A DNA stretch of 64,000 nt from Galeruca laticollis (GCA_963921935.1 OY998175.1:261427709-261491708), one strand, 5' to 3'; positions 1-12,229 are shown, counted from the stretch's first letter. Notes: generated from the letters alone by a model not told the origin. A program made the numbers and translations.

Positions 1-1
1 A

Positions 2-560
2 GGACTTTGGGATGATGCAATTAAAAGCGCAAAATATCATATCTCAAGACTCACCGGTTTAACAAAATCAAATTTCGTACAATTTTCAACAATTATTACT
101 CAAATTGTAGCAATCTCGTACTCACGGCCTTTGAGTAGCTTATCGAAAGATCCCTCTAATTTTCAATATCCTATTCCTGGTCATTTCCTTATAGAATCCA
201 GTATGACGGCTTATCCGGAAAAGACCTACCTTATGTACCAGAAAACAGAGTTAAACTGTAGCAACAATGCGCAAAAACTCATCAGCTGTTTTGGAAAAGG
301 TGTCTGTGGACTACCTGAATAGACTGCAGTATAGACCAGAATAGTTGAAAACATATGAAAACTTATAAATAAACGATCTAGTTCTCGTAAAGGAAGAACA
401 CATTCCACCTCTGAATTGGCCTTTGGTAAGAATCATAGAAACCATAACCGGACGTGACGGAAAGGTCAGGGTCGTCTGTCTAAAAACTTAAACAGGTGAG
501 ACTACCAGGACTATAACAAGCTGTGCCCTCTTCCCGAATAAGACACCAGGCCTTGTGAGG
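2..560 (+). pseudogene. BEL/Pao pol 3' fragment (integrase C-terminal part and DUF5641-like tail)
   Basis: The first 320 bases read in one frame (LWDDAIKSAKYH, then SRPLSSLSKDP and PGHFLIES), the end of the integrase core in BEL/Pao polyproteins. After a stop near 320, a second frame from about 390 gives VKEEHIPPLNWPL and GRDGKVRVV, typical of the DUF5641-like polyprotein end (EDNxPPLxWPLGRI, GKDGxVRVV). At least one frameshift and several stops separate the two parts. The fragment is cut by the window edge on the left; no LTR could be delimited on the right. Family assignment rests on motif recognition and is fairly safe. Confidence 0.75.
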
Positions 561-570
561 AAACCCATTA

Positions 571-1425
571 ACTATTAAAACATGTTAATGGTTCGTCGAC
601 TCGTGTAATAAACTTCAATGAGCAGTCGCGACTTTTTTATTTGTAAGTTATGTCTAATCTACAACAAAATGTTTACTTTGACTTTTATCCAAATTTATGT
701 TTTGAATGTATATATCACTATTTCTCCTTAATGAAACAAATACTTCTTTTTACGGGGGGGGGGGATGTTGCAATTTGGCGAGCAGTATATGTTGCGATTT
801 GATAAGCAGTATATATCACAAAAACAAATTAACAAAAACTTTCTCGTATAATCTGTTATTATCGGATAAGTGTATAGAACCAAATGGGAAATCCTCTCTA
901 CAGGGACGAGGCATTTAAATATTTAAGTAGTTCTAAAAATCTATCCATAAGACAGAATCATGGACCTCTCCAAAAACATTAAAATCACATAATAATCACA
1001 TCAAATAATAGATGCTGTTCCACAGTGGTTGACGTAAATAATTTACCTCACGCCAAGAGTTTTTATGGCTTTGTGACAATGAATTGGCGACGCGAAATAC
1101 AACATTGCTATAACTAGAAGTGTTTTAGTTCAATAATAATGGGAGAGGACTACATATCAATCAAACGAGCATCTAATATCTGTGAACACCTCTAATTTAA
1201 TTATCTTACTATCAACTCGCCGCATCATTTGTTGTATCTACATTAAAATCTGTTTTTTTCCAACATTTGATTTTCGTTTGTTAATAGTGCCATACTTAAG
1301 TGTTTTTAATTATACAATACCTACAATTAGGATTCATTCTTCTTTCCAGAAACCTAATCGAAGAAAAACAACAACATAAACCATTGGTTTATCATTCCGC
1401 TCCACTAATCTAGTTCATCTACATC
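571..1425. other. Gene-free AT-rich stretch
   Basis: No coding motif was recognised on either strand. A run of ten G residues lies near 755-764. Short open frames here lack any recognisable domain. Confidence 0.5.
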
Positions 1426-1429
1426 ACAC

Positions 1430-1700
1430 TTAATAAATTACAAAAACCGCAAACTCCGCTTTCAGAAAGTTTCTATTTGTGAAAACGTTAAGGGAACAAC
1501 TGGAACGCGAAGATACTTGCCTCTGATCATAAATCAATTTGGAATCCTTGCATGCCAAATTTTTGATTTGGCCTCCTACGTTGATCCATCGTTCTTGTAT
1601 CAGTACAATATCCAGCTGTAGTCTAGCGAACAACCTTGCAATCATGGCTGAAGCTCCCTTCGCGTGATGCAGGTTGATCTGAGCTGTATTCGTGAACGTG
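1430..1700 (-). pseudogene. Non-LTR retrotransposon endonuclease fragment
   Basis: The minus strand encodes INLHHAKGASA followed by RLFARLQLDIVLIQERWI and GGQIKNLACKDSKLIYD. This is the N-terminal end of the apurinic-like (EEP) endonuclease of R1/I/Jockey-type elements, whose family pattern is INLxHxKAA, then DIxLIQEPW, then G.I.GL. Only about 90 residues remain; the reverse transcriptase is absent. The metal-binding Glu of IQE is present, although the following Pro is Arg. The clade cannot be fixed from so short a piece. Confidence 0.6.
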
Positions 1701-2520
1701 AAGGTAAATTATTATTGATGAAAGAGGGCGAGTTACTCAGCCTCTAATCATCCCCCTCCTTTGTCTCTCCCTGAGCCTCCTCGACCACTATGGCAATATC
1801 TTCCTAGAAGTTCGAGCAGGTTTCTTGATCTCGAGTCATACTCTCGACCCCCAGGCTGCTTCGCCGAGTTTCCCGGGATGCAGAGGCGATCTCCGCATCC
1901 CCAGTCACCCCAGCAGAGCCGGAGGAGATCTCGGGCTGATTCAAGGTCGAGCTTTCGCCAACAATGAGATACTAGACAGTGACAATTTTCAATTTTTTAA
2001 ATGTGGAACACCCACAAAGGATCAATTTGACAGACAAAGGATCAATTTGACAGACAAATCAACAAACGCAAAACACGAAGTTAAATTGAAACGGAATACA
2101 AGTCGCCTATAGATGCATAAGCCAGCTAGTCTAGCAGCGTATTTTATGTGTTGCAAGTGACTGAGCACGAAGAGGGGAGCGCATTGAGGTGAGAAAGCAG
2201 AGCATTCAATTAAAAATTGAGTTGTAATTCATAATTGTTGAAGAATTGTCCCTAATTTTGTATTACAAATATTTTAAAACGAAATGCATTTTCACTAGAG
2301 TTCCGGCCCTCTTCTGAAATTTTTTAAACTTTTTGGCCCACTATGAAGAAAGTTTGCACACCATGGGCCTAGACTAAAAGAATAAGCGGAACAAAAAATA
2401 TCAATCTATGAGTTCGGTAGCGGTTAAAATTGACCCAGAAAAATTAGTATCTATTGCAAAAATATTTCATTATACATATTATATCTTATTATTGAAGGTA
2501 TGGGAATTTTCAGTAGTTAC
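1701..2520. other. Gene-free stretch with a GC-rich block
   Basis: Bases 1740-1975 are clearly more GC-rich than the surroundings and could be the 5' end (ORF1 region) of the minus-strand non-LTR fragment next door, but no domain was recognised. A 20-base unit is duplicated in tandem around 2018-2058. Nothing else supportable was seen. Confidence 0.4.
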
Positions 2521-3098
2521 ATGTCTTCCAGTCCATCGTTCATAAAAATCCTCATTCTCCACAACTATATGGAACCGTTAAATTACATAAAATAACGAAA
2601 CCAATTAGACCTGTAGTTTCTCATCTTAATAGTCCTAATAATCTATTTGCAAAAAACTTAACAATATAGTTAATACTTACGGATATACATCTAAATACTC
2701 AATTAAAAATTCGACTGAACTAATCAAAAAATTGAAAGCATTCAAATTCCACGATAACTCTGAACTGATTAAATTTGATGTTACCAATATGTTCACTAAA
2801 ATTCCTCCTAAAGAATGTCCAGTACTTGTACGAAAATAACTTGAAGATAAAAATATTAATCCGGGAATAATATCGGATATACTTAATGTATTTGATGTAT
2901 GTATTAATCAGTATTATCTCACTTTTGACATTAAGATATATATTCAAATAGAAAGCATTACATTCTGGACATTTGAGTTTATATATACCTGATTTCTTTG
3001 ATGGTCGTATTTTGGTTTTTACATTTAACTTAGGGCTAATAATATCTAAGCTTCAATATTTGTAATAACACATCTTCTTCTTTTTTCTTTTAACATAT
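2521..3098 (+). mobile_element. Rearranged Penelope-like element fragment
   Basis: Bases 2521-2950 match at nucleotide level the reverse transcriptase part of the better preserved Penelope-like element at 16783-20202 (the stretch around 18350-18780), with stops and frameshifts. Bases about 2955-3028 correspond to the endonuclease region in the opposite orientation. Bases 3029-3098 correspond to its 3' untranslated end. The piece is therefore a rearranged, dead copy. It ends exactly where the Gypsy LTR begins, so the LTR element inserted into it. Confidence 0.7.
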
Positions 3099-3358
3099 TG
3101 TAACGGAATAGCTGCATAGTAACAGGCCTCGGACATATGACAGCGATATAACCTAGAATAGAGAAGCTGACATAAAGAGGAGGGCTGACAAGAAAAAGGG
3201 AGAGAACGGCTGGGGAATTTTAATAACTCAGAAAAAGGTTTGGATAGATTTCAAAAGAATATTTCTCAATGTAAATATCCTTTTTAGTTGTTGTTTGGTT
3301 CGATGATTTGTTTGTAGTTGAGTAGAAATAAATTGTTTTAACCCTCACTCGTACTACA
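3099..3358 (+). repeat. Putative 5' LTR of the Gypsy-type element
   Basis: A 260-bp segment starts TGTAAC and ends CTACA (TG...CA), is preceded by Penelope-derived sequence, and is followed by TTGGTTTCAGGTGTGGGG, a plausible primer-binding leader, 12 bases before the gag ATG. An AATAAA lies near its end. There is no second LTR in the window, so the limits rest on the TG/CA ends and the position alone. Confidence 0.55.
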
Positions 3359-3369
3359 ATTGGTTTCAG

Positions 3370-4706
3370 GTGTGGGGTGAAGATTTCAAGATGACCGGGA
3401 AGAAAATAAGCCAGTTGTTAGTTTCAGAATTGAGAAGAGAGTTGGAAGAACTTGATTTGGACACGACGGGTCCCAAGGCGCTATTACTGGCACGATTGAA
3501 AGGACATTGTGAAAGCCAGAATATTGATCCTGAGACTTTGGAGTTTGAAGATCTCTCCATGAAGACCATGACCCTGATCCGAGATGAAATGTCGCAGATG
3601 TCCAACGTGTCCACAGAAATCTCCCAAAAGATGTCCAGCCAGCGCGACGAACTATCTCAAAAGATGTCTAGCCTCTCCAATAAAATCATCCAGAAGGTGT
3701 CAAGTTTGTCCATGGAGATATCCAGCCTGTCCGCCGAGATGTTTAGCCAGCGTGACGAGATCTCTCGGAAGGTGTCTTAACAAGAAGAGAGAATAGCCGG
3801 CAATGAAGAAGGGATGCAAAAGCTTTAAGATATTGTCTCCCATCCAACAGGACCGGAATGCAGAGAGGGAGAGACCAATCCACAGGTAGAGAGGTTAGAG
3901 AGTAGCTTGTCGACCCTCGAAATCAAGTTCCAGGCCATGGAAGAAAGATTCTCCGACCGTCCGTCTAGGGGTGGACTGCACCAGGAGTCCAACACAGCAG
4001 GAGAGGCCAAGGCAAAATTGAACCCACCAACCTTCGAAGGCACAACTTCCTGGCCCAACTACCTCGAGCAATTCTACGCAGCGGCCAGCGTCAATGGATG
4101 GTGCTCCAGAGAAAAGGCGGTAGCTCTGACAGTTGCCCTACGAGGTGATGCTCTTGATATCCTGCAAACTCTTAATGACGACGAGTCTGAAGACTTCGAC
4201 CAACTGGTGAAGCGCCTGGAGATGAGGTATGGCCAAGCGCACCTAGAGCAAGTCCACCAGTACCGGCTAAAAAACAGAAGGCAGAGAGCTGGTGAATATA
4301 TCCAGGAGTTTGAAGCGGAGGTTGCAAAATGGTCCACTTTGCATTTTCTTCGGCCAATAAAAGCATTTTGGGATGCCTAGCTGTCCAAGCATTCATAGAC
4401 GGCTTAAGAGATCGGGAGATGCAAAGAGCGCTGCGCTTGGCACATCCGAAAGCTCTAGTGCATGCCCTGTCAACGGCATTGAAGTTTGAAGCAGCCACTG
4501 AAGCGTCTCATTCCCATGCTAGAGCTATATCCGTGACCAGCCAGTCCAGAGAAGAGATGCATCAAGGGGAACCGAGCCAAGAGATCCTACAAGAGCTGGT
4601 GAGCCTGATGAAGACGATGGCGTCGAGGAAGAGGAGACCCGTACGATGTTGGAACTGCGGTGAACTTGGTCACGTCAGAAGCGCATGCCAACGTCGGGGA
4701 AGATAA
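3370..4706 (+). pseudogene. Gypsy gag with SAP-like domain and CCHC zinc knuckle
   Basis: The first segment (3370-3780) begins with a SAP-like helix-extended-loop-helix (ISQLLVSELRRELEEL, then GPKALLLARLKGH), followed by heptad-rich repeats of the type QKMSSLSNKI, probably coiled coil. Stops at 3778 and about 3826 break it. The same frame reopens at 3907 with a capsid-like region (PPTFEGTTSWPNYLEQF). A frameshift between about 4330 and 4380 moves to a third segment ending in the zinc knuckle CWNCGELGHVRSAC. Stops plus frameshift make it non-functional as one protein. Confidence 0.75.
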
Positions 4707-4850
4707 CCCAAAATGACACCGAGCGGCAGGAAAACTAGAACGGGTTGACTCCAGGAGGGCGACATCGATCCCAAGCAGCCTTCAAGACCCTCTACTCGTC
4801 CTGACTTCAGTAAGACATCGACACAACAGCATCTACGTAGATGGTACAGT

Positions 4851-4926
4851 AGACGGCAAAAAAGATTCAATGTTGGTGGATACAGGAGCATCGAAGACCA
4901 TCATTCGTCGAAGGGTCGTTAATAAA
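4851..4926 (+). pseudogene. Retropepsin scrap of the Gypsy-type element
   Basis: A short open stretch reads MLVDTGASKTIIRRRVV, carrying the DTGA active-site motif of retroviral-type aspartic proteases. It lies between the zinc knuckle and the reverse transcriptase, as expected for Gypsy pol. Only the active-site strand is recognisable; the flap and the second half are lost to stops. Confidence 0.6.
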
Positions 4927-5105
4927 AAGAAGTTGTCGCCCTCCAGATAGCGACTACCCTCAAGAAAGACGATAAAGTAGGAATCCTCGAGGCAATAACC
5001 AAAGTTATCCACCGGAAGACCCCTAAGGAATAACAGTACTCGGGCAAGCTCAGTCAGATCCTAGCCACCGTCCATCCTTCCCTGTCCCGGCAACAAAAGA
5101 AGAAG

Positions 5106-5870
5106 GTGAGATATCTAGTTAACCGTTACCGTTCCATTCTCGGTTCATCCGATGGCAAACTAGGAAGAACCAGTGTGGTAAAACATAAGATCGACACTGG
5201 TGATGCTCGTTCTATCCGTCAAGCTGCACGACGACTTCCACATGCGAAGAAGGCGGAAGCAGAAAGTACTCTTCAAGGGATTATAAAAGACGGAGTAGTA
5301 GAACCTTTAAATAGCCCTTGGAACTCTCGAGTAGTTCTTGTAAAAAAGAAAGATGGTTCGACAAGGTTCTGCGTTGACTACCGCAAGTACAACGAAGTCA
5401 CCAAGAAGGACAGTTACCCGCTGCCTAGAATCGACGACGCACTTGACGCACTAGCAGGTTCTAAGTTGTTTTCCACTTTGGATTTGAAGAGTGGTTACTG
5501 GCAGGTGGAAATGGATCCTGCCGACAAAGAGAAGACGGCTTTCACCAGCGGAACAGGCCTGTGGCAGTTCACGGTACTTCCGTTCGGTCTTTGCAATGCC
5601 CCAGCCACCTTCGAAAGGCTGATGGAGAACATCCTCAGAGGTTTGTCTTGGGAGACCTGTCTAGTGTATTTGGATGACGTCATCATTCTGGGGCGAACAT
5701 TTGACACGCAATTGACGAATCTTGAAGAGGTTTTCAAGAGACTTCAAGCAGCCAATATGACATTAAACGTGAAGAAGTGCCACCTTTTCCAGACTAAAGT
5801 CAACTATCTAGGGCATGTAGTCAACGGAGAAGGTATAGCTGTAGATCCAGACAAGGGTGCACAAAGTTTA
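5106..5870 (+). pseudogene. Gypsy reverse transcriptase, 3'-truncated
   Basis: About 250 residues of a Gypsy/Ty3-type reverse transcriptase are uninterrupted. Motifs in order: GVVEPLNSPWNSRVVLVKKK, RFCVDYRKYN, SYPLPRIDDALDALAG, FSTLDLKSGYWQ, FGLCNAPATFERLM, and the catalytic box YLDDVI, then YLGHVVNGEGIAVDPDK. After that, similarity stops and the frame runs into unrelated sequence (QSLVILFCS). The thumb, RNase H and integrase are gone. The ATG at 5106 is probably internal to pol and not a true start. Confidence 0.85.
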
Positions 5871-6949
5871 GTCATTCTTTTCTGTTCATAATAAATTCAA
5901 CAGGGTTAAGTTCATATGTAGAATCAGGACACCTTTTTGAATTTCTTCTGTAGTCACTGTAACTGTAAGAATATTACAAGGCAGCTTCAATATATCAGTA
6001 CAGCTAGCCAAGTCGCTAGTCTTTAACATGTTGTCAACAGTTTTATCAGGAGTACATCCGCGATCCAATATGGTGAATTCCTAGTTAAGGTGTATATTCG
6101 TAAAAAACAAGCTCGCCAGTTTTATTAAATATCTGATTTGATTCTTACCAGTCCGTCTCTGATTTGGCAGGCTTCATTGGTCTAATAATTCCAAAAAGCA
6201 ATGTAATTTGATACAGTAATGATGTCATATTTACGGTAAATGAGATTATTTAATGAATTATTGTGTAGTTATTTACATATGCTTTGTTTACGATTATTAG
6301 GTCGGATTCATACGACCAGTTGTTCAAATTAAACGACTCACGTTTGTATTTAAAAACTTTTATATATAATTAGTTATTCGTTTCATTACATGAGAGGTAT
6401 ACCAGAATATCAATGAAAGTCCTCTATAGGAAGTATAATTTGAAAGAGGATTCCAATTATTACCATCTATACTACAAGGTCACGGTGCTCTGACGTCAAC
6501 TTGCTATGTCATAATCAGATGACCACTTGAATCTACGGACTGAAACAGTACAACGACATTCGAATAATTGTTTATGCGAATCGTGTTTGTATTCATGTAA
6601 CCTTTCACCTGGTGGGTTGACATTTTCATTAGAACTTCCGGTTCCACCGGAAACAAACAAGCCATTTTTCTGGTATGGGGCAGCTTTTTTATTTCATGAA
6701 ATCAATGTCTATCTTTTTGCACACTGGAAACGGCTGGTATTTTCCCTTCATAACAATATATAAGAATTTCTGTTTTCTTAGAAATCTGTCAGAGTAATAA
6801 CTCGTGAAGCATCTACTGCATATGATGATATTATCCTGAAATACTTATTACCGAATAATATTGAGAATAAAATTGATGCATATTTAGAAACAGTTCAATT
6901 CACATTTTTTAACACCAGTTCAATACCAGGAAAATAACAAAGTGGATGT
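5871..6949. other. Gene-free stretch
   Basis: Nothing recognisable follows the Gypsy truncation point. Short open frames on both strands (for example 6527-6763) show no domain or family signature. No 3' LTR and no continuation of the Penelope fragment interrupted at 3098 was found. Confidence 0.45.
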
Positions 6950-7205
6950 GAATAATTATAACAACTGTTCTAAATGTCCGCCATTGTTGTGAATACATCC
7001 TTTTTATAAAGTATCAAAACGCGTCTCAACATATTGGGGGGAATACTTTCCATCACATTACGGATATTTTCTCTGAGTTTATCGATATTTTGAGACACTG
7101 GATTGTAGCAACGACTTGACTTAACCCAATGAGAATGTCAAGTACTGTTAAGCCAGGGGATCGTGGTGGAAATTGTTCTCTTATAATGGGTGATAATAAA
7201 TTACC
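6950..7205 (-). pseudogene. Mariner-type transposase C-terminal fragment
   Basis: The minus strand reads an SPxLTxLD-like remnant, then NIDKLRENIRNVMESIPPNM, LRRVLILYKK, and in a neighbouring frame HNNGGHLEQLL. This is the end of mariner/IS630-type transposases (family pattern RSPDLTPLDFFLWG ... NGGHFEHLL). Stops and frameshifts are present. It differs from the better preserved mariner-type copy at 21048-22855, so it is a separate old insertion. Confidence 0.6.
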
Positions 7206-7374
7206 TGCAGCTTGATGTTATTGGTCGACTCGGCCATATCTTAGAAATACACTTATGAGTAGAGTTATGTATAAAAATAAATGTTTGTTTCTGATGTCCA
7301 AGTTCAACCCATTTACACTGGAGAACTTTCATCCTTTTACAAACACATTTTCAAAATATATCGTTTGGATAGAT

Positions 7375-8330
7375 CCAGACAAAGCATAGATGAGATTATG
7401 TTGAAAATCAAGGAAGACAGTGAAGTAAGGAGTCAAACTATGGTGTTGATGTGATGTTGAGACAGAATATATTTATGGCCTGAATATATATTGTGGCAAA
7501 GATTCGTCACCTGTACATCAAATGGCCACATACATTAAACTGGACCATAAAAATTACCAATGTTGTTCTGGCTTTTGGCAGACTATCTACGTCCCTGAAT
7601 ATTATTTATTGTATTAAATTTTCAGCCATAGGTACGGGGATTCTAACAAGTGAAGGCATGCCTAAACAATCATATACGAACAATCTAAATTGTCTAGAGG
7701 AGACAGTTCATTATTATCCAACTAATAAGAAATTTTGGTCACTAAATGGTAAGATAAGAAACCAGTGATAATATCAACTGTCACACCAATTATCTCAGAA
7801 ATGTAAAACGGAGAGCTACAGATGGCACTGCTCAAGATATTCCCTGTCTTGAAGAAGCTATAGCAATGTACCATGAAATAATGGGTGAAGTTAATATTGA
7901 TGATCAAATGAGCGGTATTCACGACATGGGCCGAAAATCCTGAAAATTATGTAAAAAAGGTTCTATAGCTATGCTCATAGCAGCAATTATAAACAGCTTG
8001 TTGATTTATATAGGAGTGTATGAGGAAAAAATGAAAAAACGCAACAAACACTAGATTTCTTATCTGAAATATCAGAAGAACTTTATGCTAAAGGAAAATC
8101 TGTGACAAAAGTGAAAGGGCGTAATATTAGCGGCACAACCAATTCAAAAAGAGAAGACTTATTAAAAATTTAGGTGATCGACTGCCAATTTAAATACCTA
8201 CGGTGTTTAGGATGTTCAAGGATGGGAATAGAACGGCAAAGATCAACAATTTTTAAATGTGTGACATGGGCTTATGCAAACATGGTTTTACATTATACCA
8301 TATATCTAAGTAGTTATCTACATGTACATT
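7375..8330 (+). pseudogene. piggyBac-type transposase remnant
   Basis: Pieces in different frames line up with the piggyBac transposase (DDE_Tnp_1_7 family): SIDEIMLKIK near 7380, an NIYCGKD strand, ILVTKW-DKKPVIISTVT near 7730, then MYHEIMGEVNIDDQMSGI (family pattern GGVDxxDQ) near 7870, DFLSEISEELYAKGKSV near 8065, and a cysteine-containing end (RCLGCSRMGIERQRS) near 8205. Many stops and frameshifts interrupt it. Piece order matches the family throughout, which makes chance unlikely. Confidence 0.65.
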
Positions 8331-9397
8331 CACCGTTTTCAATAAATACATTTGATTTACTAGATTTTATCTATTTTGTTTTGTTTACCCACCGGGACAT
8401 ATATATCCCGCCAATCATACTTTTCAATAAGATTCACTCACAAAAAATGTAATTACCTGATATAAAAACTGGGTTTGTGAAATGAAACTTTGCCTTAAAA
8501 TGGTGGTTTGTTCGAACATTTAATAACACAACGTTGTTTCAAGCTCATTTAGATATATCCCCCAAAGGTTAGGAATTAGGCTACCAAACCAATAACAACA
8601 ACATTATCTAGAGTAAATTGATTAATAAATGTACAAAAATCATTTCAAGAACCTTTTAAGAAACAAAACAAGATACAATCTTACCAGGTTTATCGCTTCG
8701 ACCAGAAATATCTATCACTAACTAGAACTAAAATCCCACCACCAAACATGAAAATAAAATGATTTTCTAAATGAAATAAAAGCAAATTCTCAAACTAAAA
8801 TACATATAAAGTCCAATGTTTATTTTCATAACAAATTATATTTAATCATGTATCTATCAATTGAAAATATTATCCCTATCAATCTTCAAAAACCATTACT
8901 TCATAAATGTCCCTAAACCCCATAAGCATAAGTGACTGCTAAACCAATATTTGAAATCAGTTGTCCAACAATTCTAAGAATCTAATACATTTAGGTGGGA
9001 ATATTCGGTGTACAAAAAAAATATCTTTCTTTTTGCTAACCATGTGTAGGGAGTGAAACGATTGCCGCATTTTACGGAGTTTCTCTTTAGAATTTTCGCA
9101 GGTAACCTTAAGTATTACTTTGGTGATAAAAGCACCTATAAGTACTCTGAAGGGGATCAGAATTAAATATTTGCGGAAATTCAATTGTAGTAATTGAAAA
9201 TTCATTTCACCTTGAGGTCACCCGACATCGAAAGGTATGTAGTGCCAATATCTTGTACCTAGTTATAAAATCAAGTGATTCAATGTACTTATATACTCTA
9301 TAGACCGAAGATTAGAACAACGCAAAGCACTTTTCTATCAAACTGGTCAGAAGAACCATTGGTCTACAATTGCAGATTTTGCAGACATATTCAGTCT
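8331..9397. other. Gene-free stretch
   Basis: No coding signature was recognised. A short segment around 8483-8535 (TGGTGGTTTGTTCGAACA) recurs with few changes at 23020-23070, so part of this stretch belongs to an unnamed dispersed repeat. A minus-strand frame at 8957-9205 has no recognisable domain. Confidence 0.4.
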
Positions 9398-9503
9398 AGT
9401 GTTTTAAATGAAACTCACGGTTTCTAGTTGATTCCACAATATAATAACTTTTATTATATTGTGGAATTAACTAGAAACCGTGAGTTGTTTCAATTAAAAC
9501 ACT
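9398..9503. repeat. Near-perfect palindrome made of two Penelope-like element ends
   Basis: Two roughly 50-base arms (starting AGTGTTTTAAATGAAACTCA) face each other with almost no spacer. The same arm sequence forms the outer ends of the Penelope-like element at 16783-20202 and of fragments at 47700-48990 and 51321-51521. Bases 9508-9541 continue into the terminal sequence reading GGGTCGAGACAGTT. It looks like a copy that retains only its two inverted termini, with the whole interior missing. Confidence 0.65.
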
Positions 9504-9545
9504 AATATGAGCAGATTCCACGAAGTAAGGGTCGAGACAGTTCAT

Positions 9546-11454
9546 TTCATATTCAGTTTAGCTTTTTTAATAAAATCAGTAACTAAAGTAAAAATACATG
9601 GTCATCATATTGAAGCAAAAAAATTTCAATATTGATTTCAACTTATTAACCAGCTCTATTAAGCGAAAGTTGTACCTTTCCGTAGATTTCAATAAGCTAA
9701 CTTTATTATTGCTTGAGAAAGCTTCAGTTTCCTATAGGAGATTTAGGTCATTTAGATATTAGGATATGCTTAGTATGTTATGAATAATAGTGTCTGTTTT
9801 CAATTATAGGATTAGCATGTTTAGATTGTCAAATTCATGTATATAAAGAAAAAAATTACAAATTAATATAAGATATCTTGGGGAGAATAATTGACTTACT
9901 TCACTAACCTAATTAAAATGAATATATTTTTATTATTACCTACACCTTGTTAGCAAAGGATGATACAGAATTATTCTTTTTAGACCTCTTTTGAATACCA
10001 CTCATCATTGGAACATCTGTTTCCAGTTAGTCCTGGAAATACCTTGGACCGAAGATTCCTATATATCTGACAGGTTAGCAGCGGTTCGTCTGAGGACTAC
10101 CGGGTTCAAATCATTTTAACGGCTCAAGAAGCAACTGTAACTGTATGAGGCAGTGTTAAACGAATATTCCACCGTTATTTAACAGCTAAGTGGTAGTGAT
10201 AAGTGGGATTTGTTCTTCGTGAACATATGAAGTTTTAATACATATAGTTCAACATTCACTTATGGAAAAACAATCACAATGAATTTTTAAACACTGAACT
10301 CATATATTATAATGATTTACGCATTGGAGAACCCTTTAGGACCTATGCTTCTCATTATAGATATATCAGTTTGCAGTCTGAAAATAAAGTTCAAGGTTTT
10401 AGTTATCTGAAATTGGAACAATTTGCGAAACTTCAAAGTGGCTTACTTACGTTATGTAAACGCAAAGTATACTTTGCGGTAGATACTCCTTATATATCAT
10501 AGTTGTTGGGACATTTCAATTACGCCACTTTGTAATATATAATTTACTTCTTTTTGTTATTCTTACAAAAATGATTTTGATTTTTTTTGGGCTCTCAACC
10601 TAATCGAGCTTACGTCGCCTCTTCGGGTAAATTATTTAAAGTGTACGGCCTCTTCCAGGCTACACAATTCAGCCACTAGTGGCCTTACGTACTTCACTCT
10701 TGTATCGCGCCACAAGTGCCGCCACCCTCAATACCTTACTATTATTGTTTGCGAGTCAGAAATAAATAAAGTTAAACAACCAAACCATATCGTTTTATTT
10801 GTAGCCTTAAATAACTGTGCTGCAACCTTCCCTGATAGGTAATTGGGCATAAAAGTTTGAAATTTTGTCAACTTTCTATTGAGTAACAATGTCTTAAAAA
10901 GAATATTTACTTTTGTTTGTCTTTCTGTTTGGTTTTTGGTTCCTATTTTCCCTAGTTTTCATCCTGAATCTTTCCGTTCCCTAAATGTGCGGCAACCATT
11001 CGTACACCCTAACGTATCGTATAATATGTGGTATATTTTCATTACCTGGTCAAACCTCCGATGACTCCACCTGTTGATGCACGACGAAATATTCCGAGAA
11101 TTGACAATTAGAACAACGACTCAATTGTTCGTCGTATGAAGCACGTGTGATATCGCGATATAACTACTACGGCAGAAAGTTACTATTATATAGAGTTCCC
11201 ATTTCATGTGTGTGTCCACGATGGAACCGTGGTGACTTCCTTTTAATTTTTAATCCAGCCCTTTACCACCAATCCCCAACATTGCAGGCCCTTTAGTAGC
11301 CAAATTTGAATAGTATATGGAAATATATTCCATCCTAACCTTAGAAACCACATCTTGTTTAATAAGTGTCCATAATTATTAACCATCCGTGGGTATTATC
11401 GATTTATCAATTATAATTTAAATGTATTACGTTGCCTGTTGTATATACTGATAT
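9546..11454. other. Gene-free stretch
   Basis: AT-rich, with no recognised coding or RNA feature on either strand. The open frame at 10879-11064 has no start context or domain. A slightly GC-richer patch lies at 10590-10740. Confidence 0.4.
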
Positions 11455-11625
11455 TTTATCAGGGACTATCCATATAGTTCTCTACCGAACAACCTATAGT
11501 TCATCTTTAAAAAAATATTTGTGTTATACAGGGACTATCCATATAGTTTCCTCCTGAACTACATTTAGTTCACCTTCCAAGTTTTTTAACAAGTTTTGAA
11601 GGACTGTAGACATAGTTTATTTTGA
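11455..11625. repeat. Short tandem repeat, about 70-bp unit, 2-3 copies
   Basis: The block beginning CAGGGACTATCCATATAGTT recurs at about 11459 and 11528, each followed by a variant of TAGTTCA and a T/A-rich tail, with a third, more degraded copy from about 11598 (GGACTGTAGACATAGTTTA). No coding content. Confidence 0.6.
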
Positions 11626-12009
11626 ACTTTTAAGTTCATCCACATTTATCTGTAGATAATTATTAACGTTCCTTTATTATTTGCTTGTAAGTGGAATTTG
11701 TGCAGAAAGACTCAACTTGATAACCGTTTAATTCGAAGTGAATTTTTGAACTTAGTTATAAATAAATTTTTCTACTTCCGCTACTAAAACCGCACTTTGA
11801 ACACGGGTTTGACATGCACAAAACGACTCTTTAAACACTAGTGTTTAAAATGCGAAAAGTCACATCTCGTTTATCTTTTGTTTTTTAAACGTCAAATCAA
11901 GTGTATCTTTTGTATGTTAAATTTCATATTCCGTGAAAATTTTGTTATTCTGCGTCATTTGATTTGTCAGTCAGCTGTCAGCCATCGTCCGTCATGTAAT
12001 GAATATAAT

Positions 12010-12170
12010 TCAAATATAATATAATGTTTTCTTTCCCGCGGGCGAAGAAAAAGTATAGTAGGCACCTCGTGTTAAAAACATCTTTAGTCACTCGTTTCAC
12101 ATGGAACACGTTCCGCTTCGCTTCACTCGTGCCTAGTAAAACTCGTGACTAAAGTAACCTTTTTGACACT
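12010..12170. repeat. Cluster of short inverted repeats (MITE-like remnant)
   Basis: TTAGTCACTCG near 12084 faces CGTGACTAA near 12147, with the inner text CGCTTCGCTTCACTCGTGCC. Such CACTCGTGCC/ACTCGTGACTAA sets recall the ends of small non-autonomous DNA elements in insect genomes. No target duplication could be defined. Confidence 0.35.
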
Positions 12171-12229
12171 TGGTACTTAATATACTATTAATATATCAAC
12201 ATAGTTAATTAAAAGCATTTGAACGTTAC

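Larger units (their letters stand above)
3099..5870 (+). mobile_element. Gypsy-type LTR retrotransposon, 3'-truncated and broken
   Basis: Order seen: probable 5' LTR (3099-3358), primer-binding region (about 3359-3378), gag with a SAP-like domain and CCHC knuckle, a protease scrap, and a reverse transcriptase that stops abruptly near 5870. RNase H, integrase and the 3' LTR are missing. Several stops and at least one frameshift interrupt gag. A second, only distantly similar element with a SAP-like gag lies at the right edge of the window (61421 onward). Confidence 0.8.

Noticed and set aside
1761..2112. Pro/Arg-rich frames in the GC-rich block
   Set aside because: Two overlapping frames give equally arbitrary proteins with no domain.
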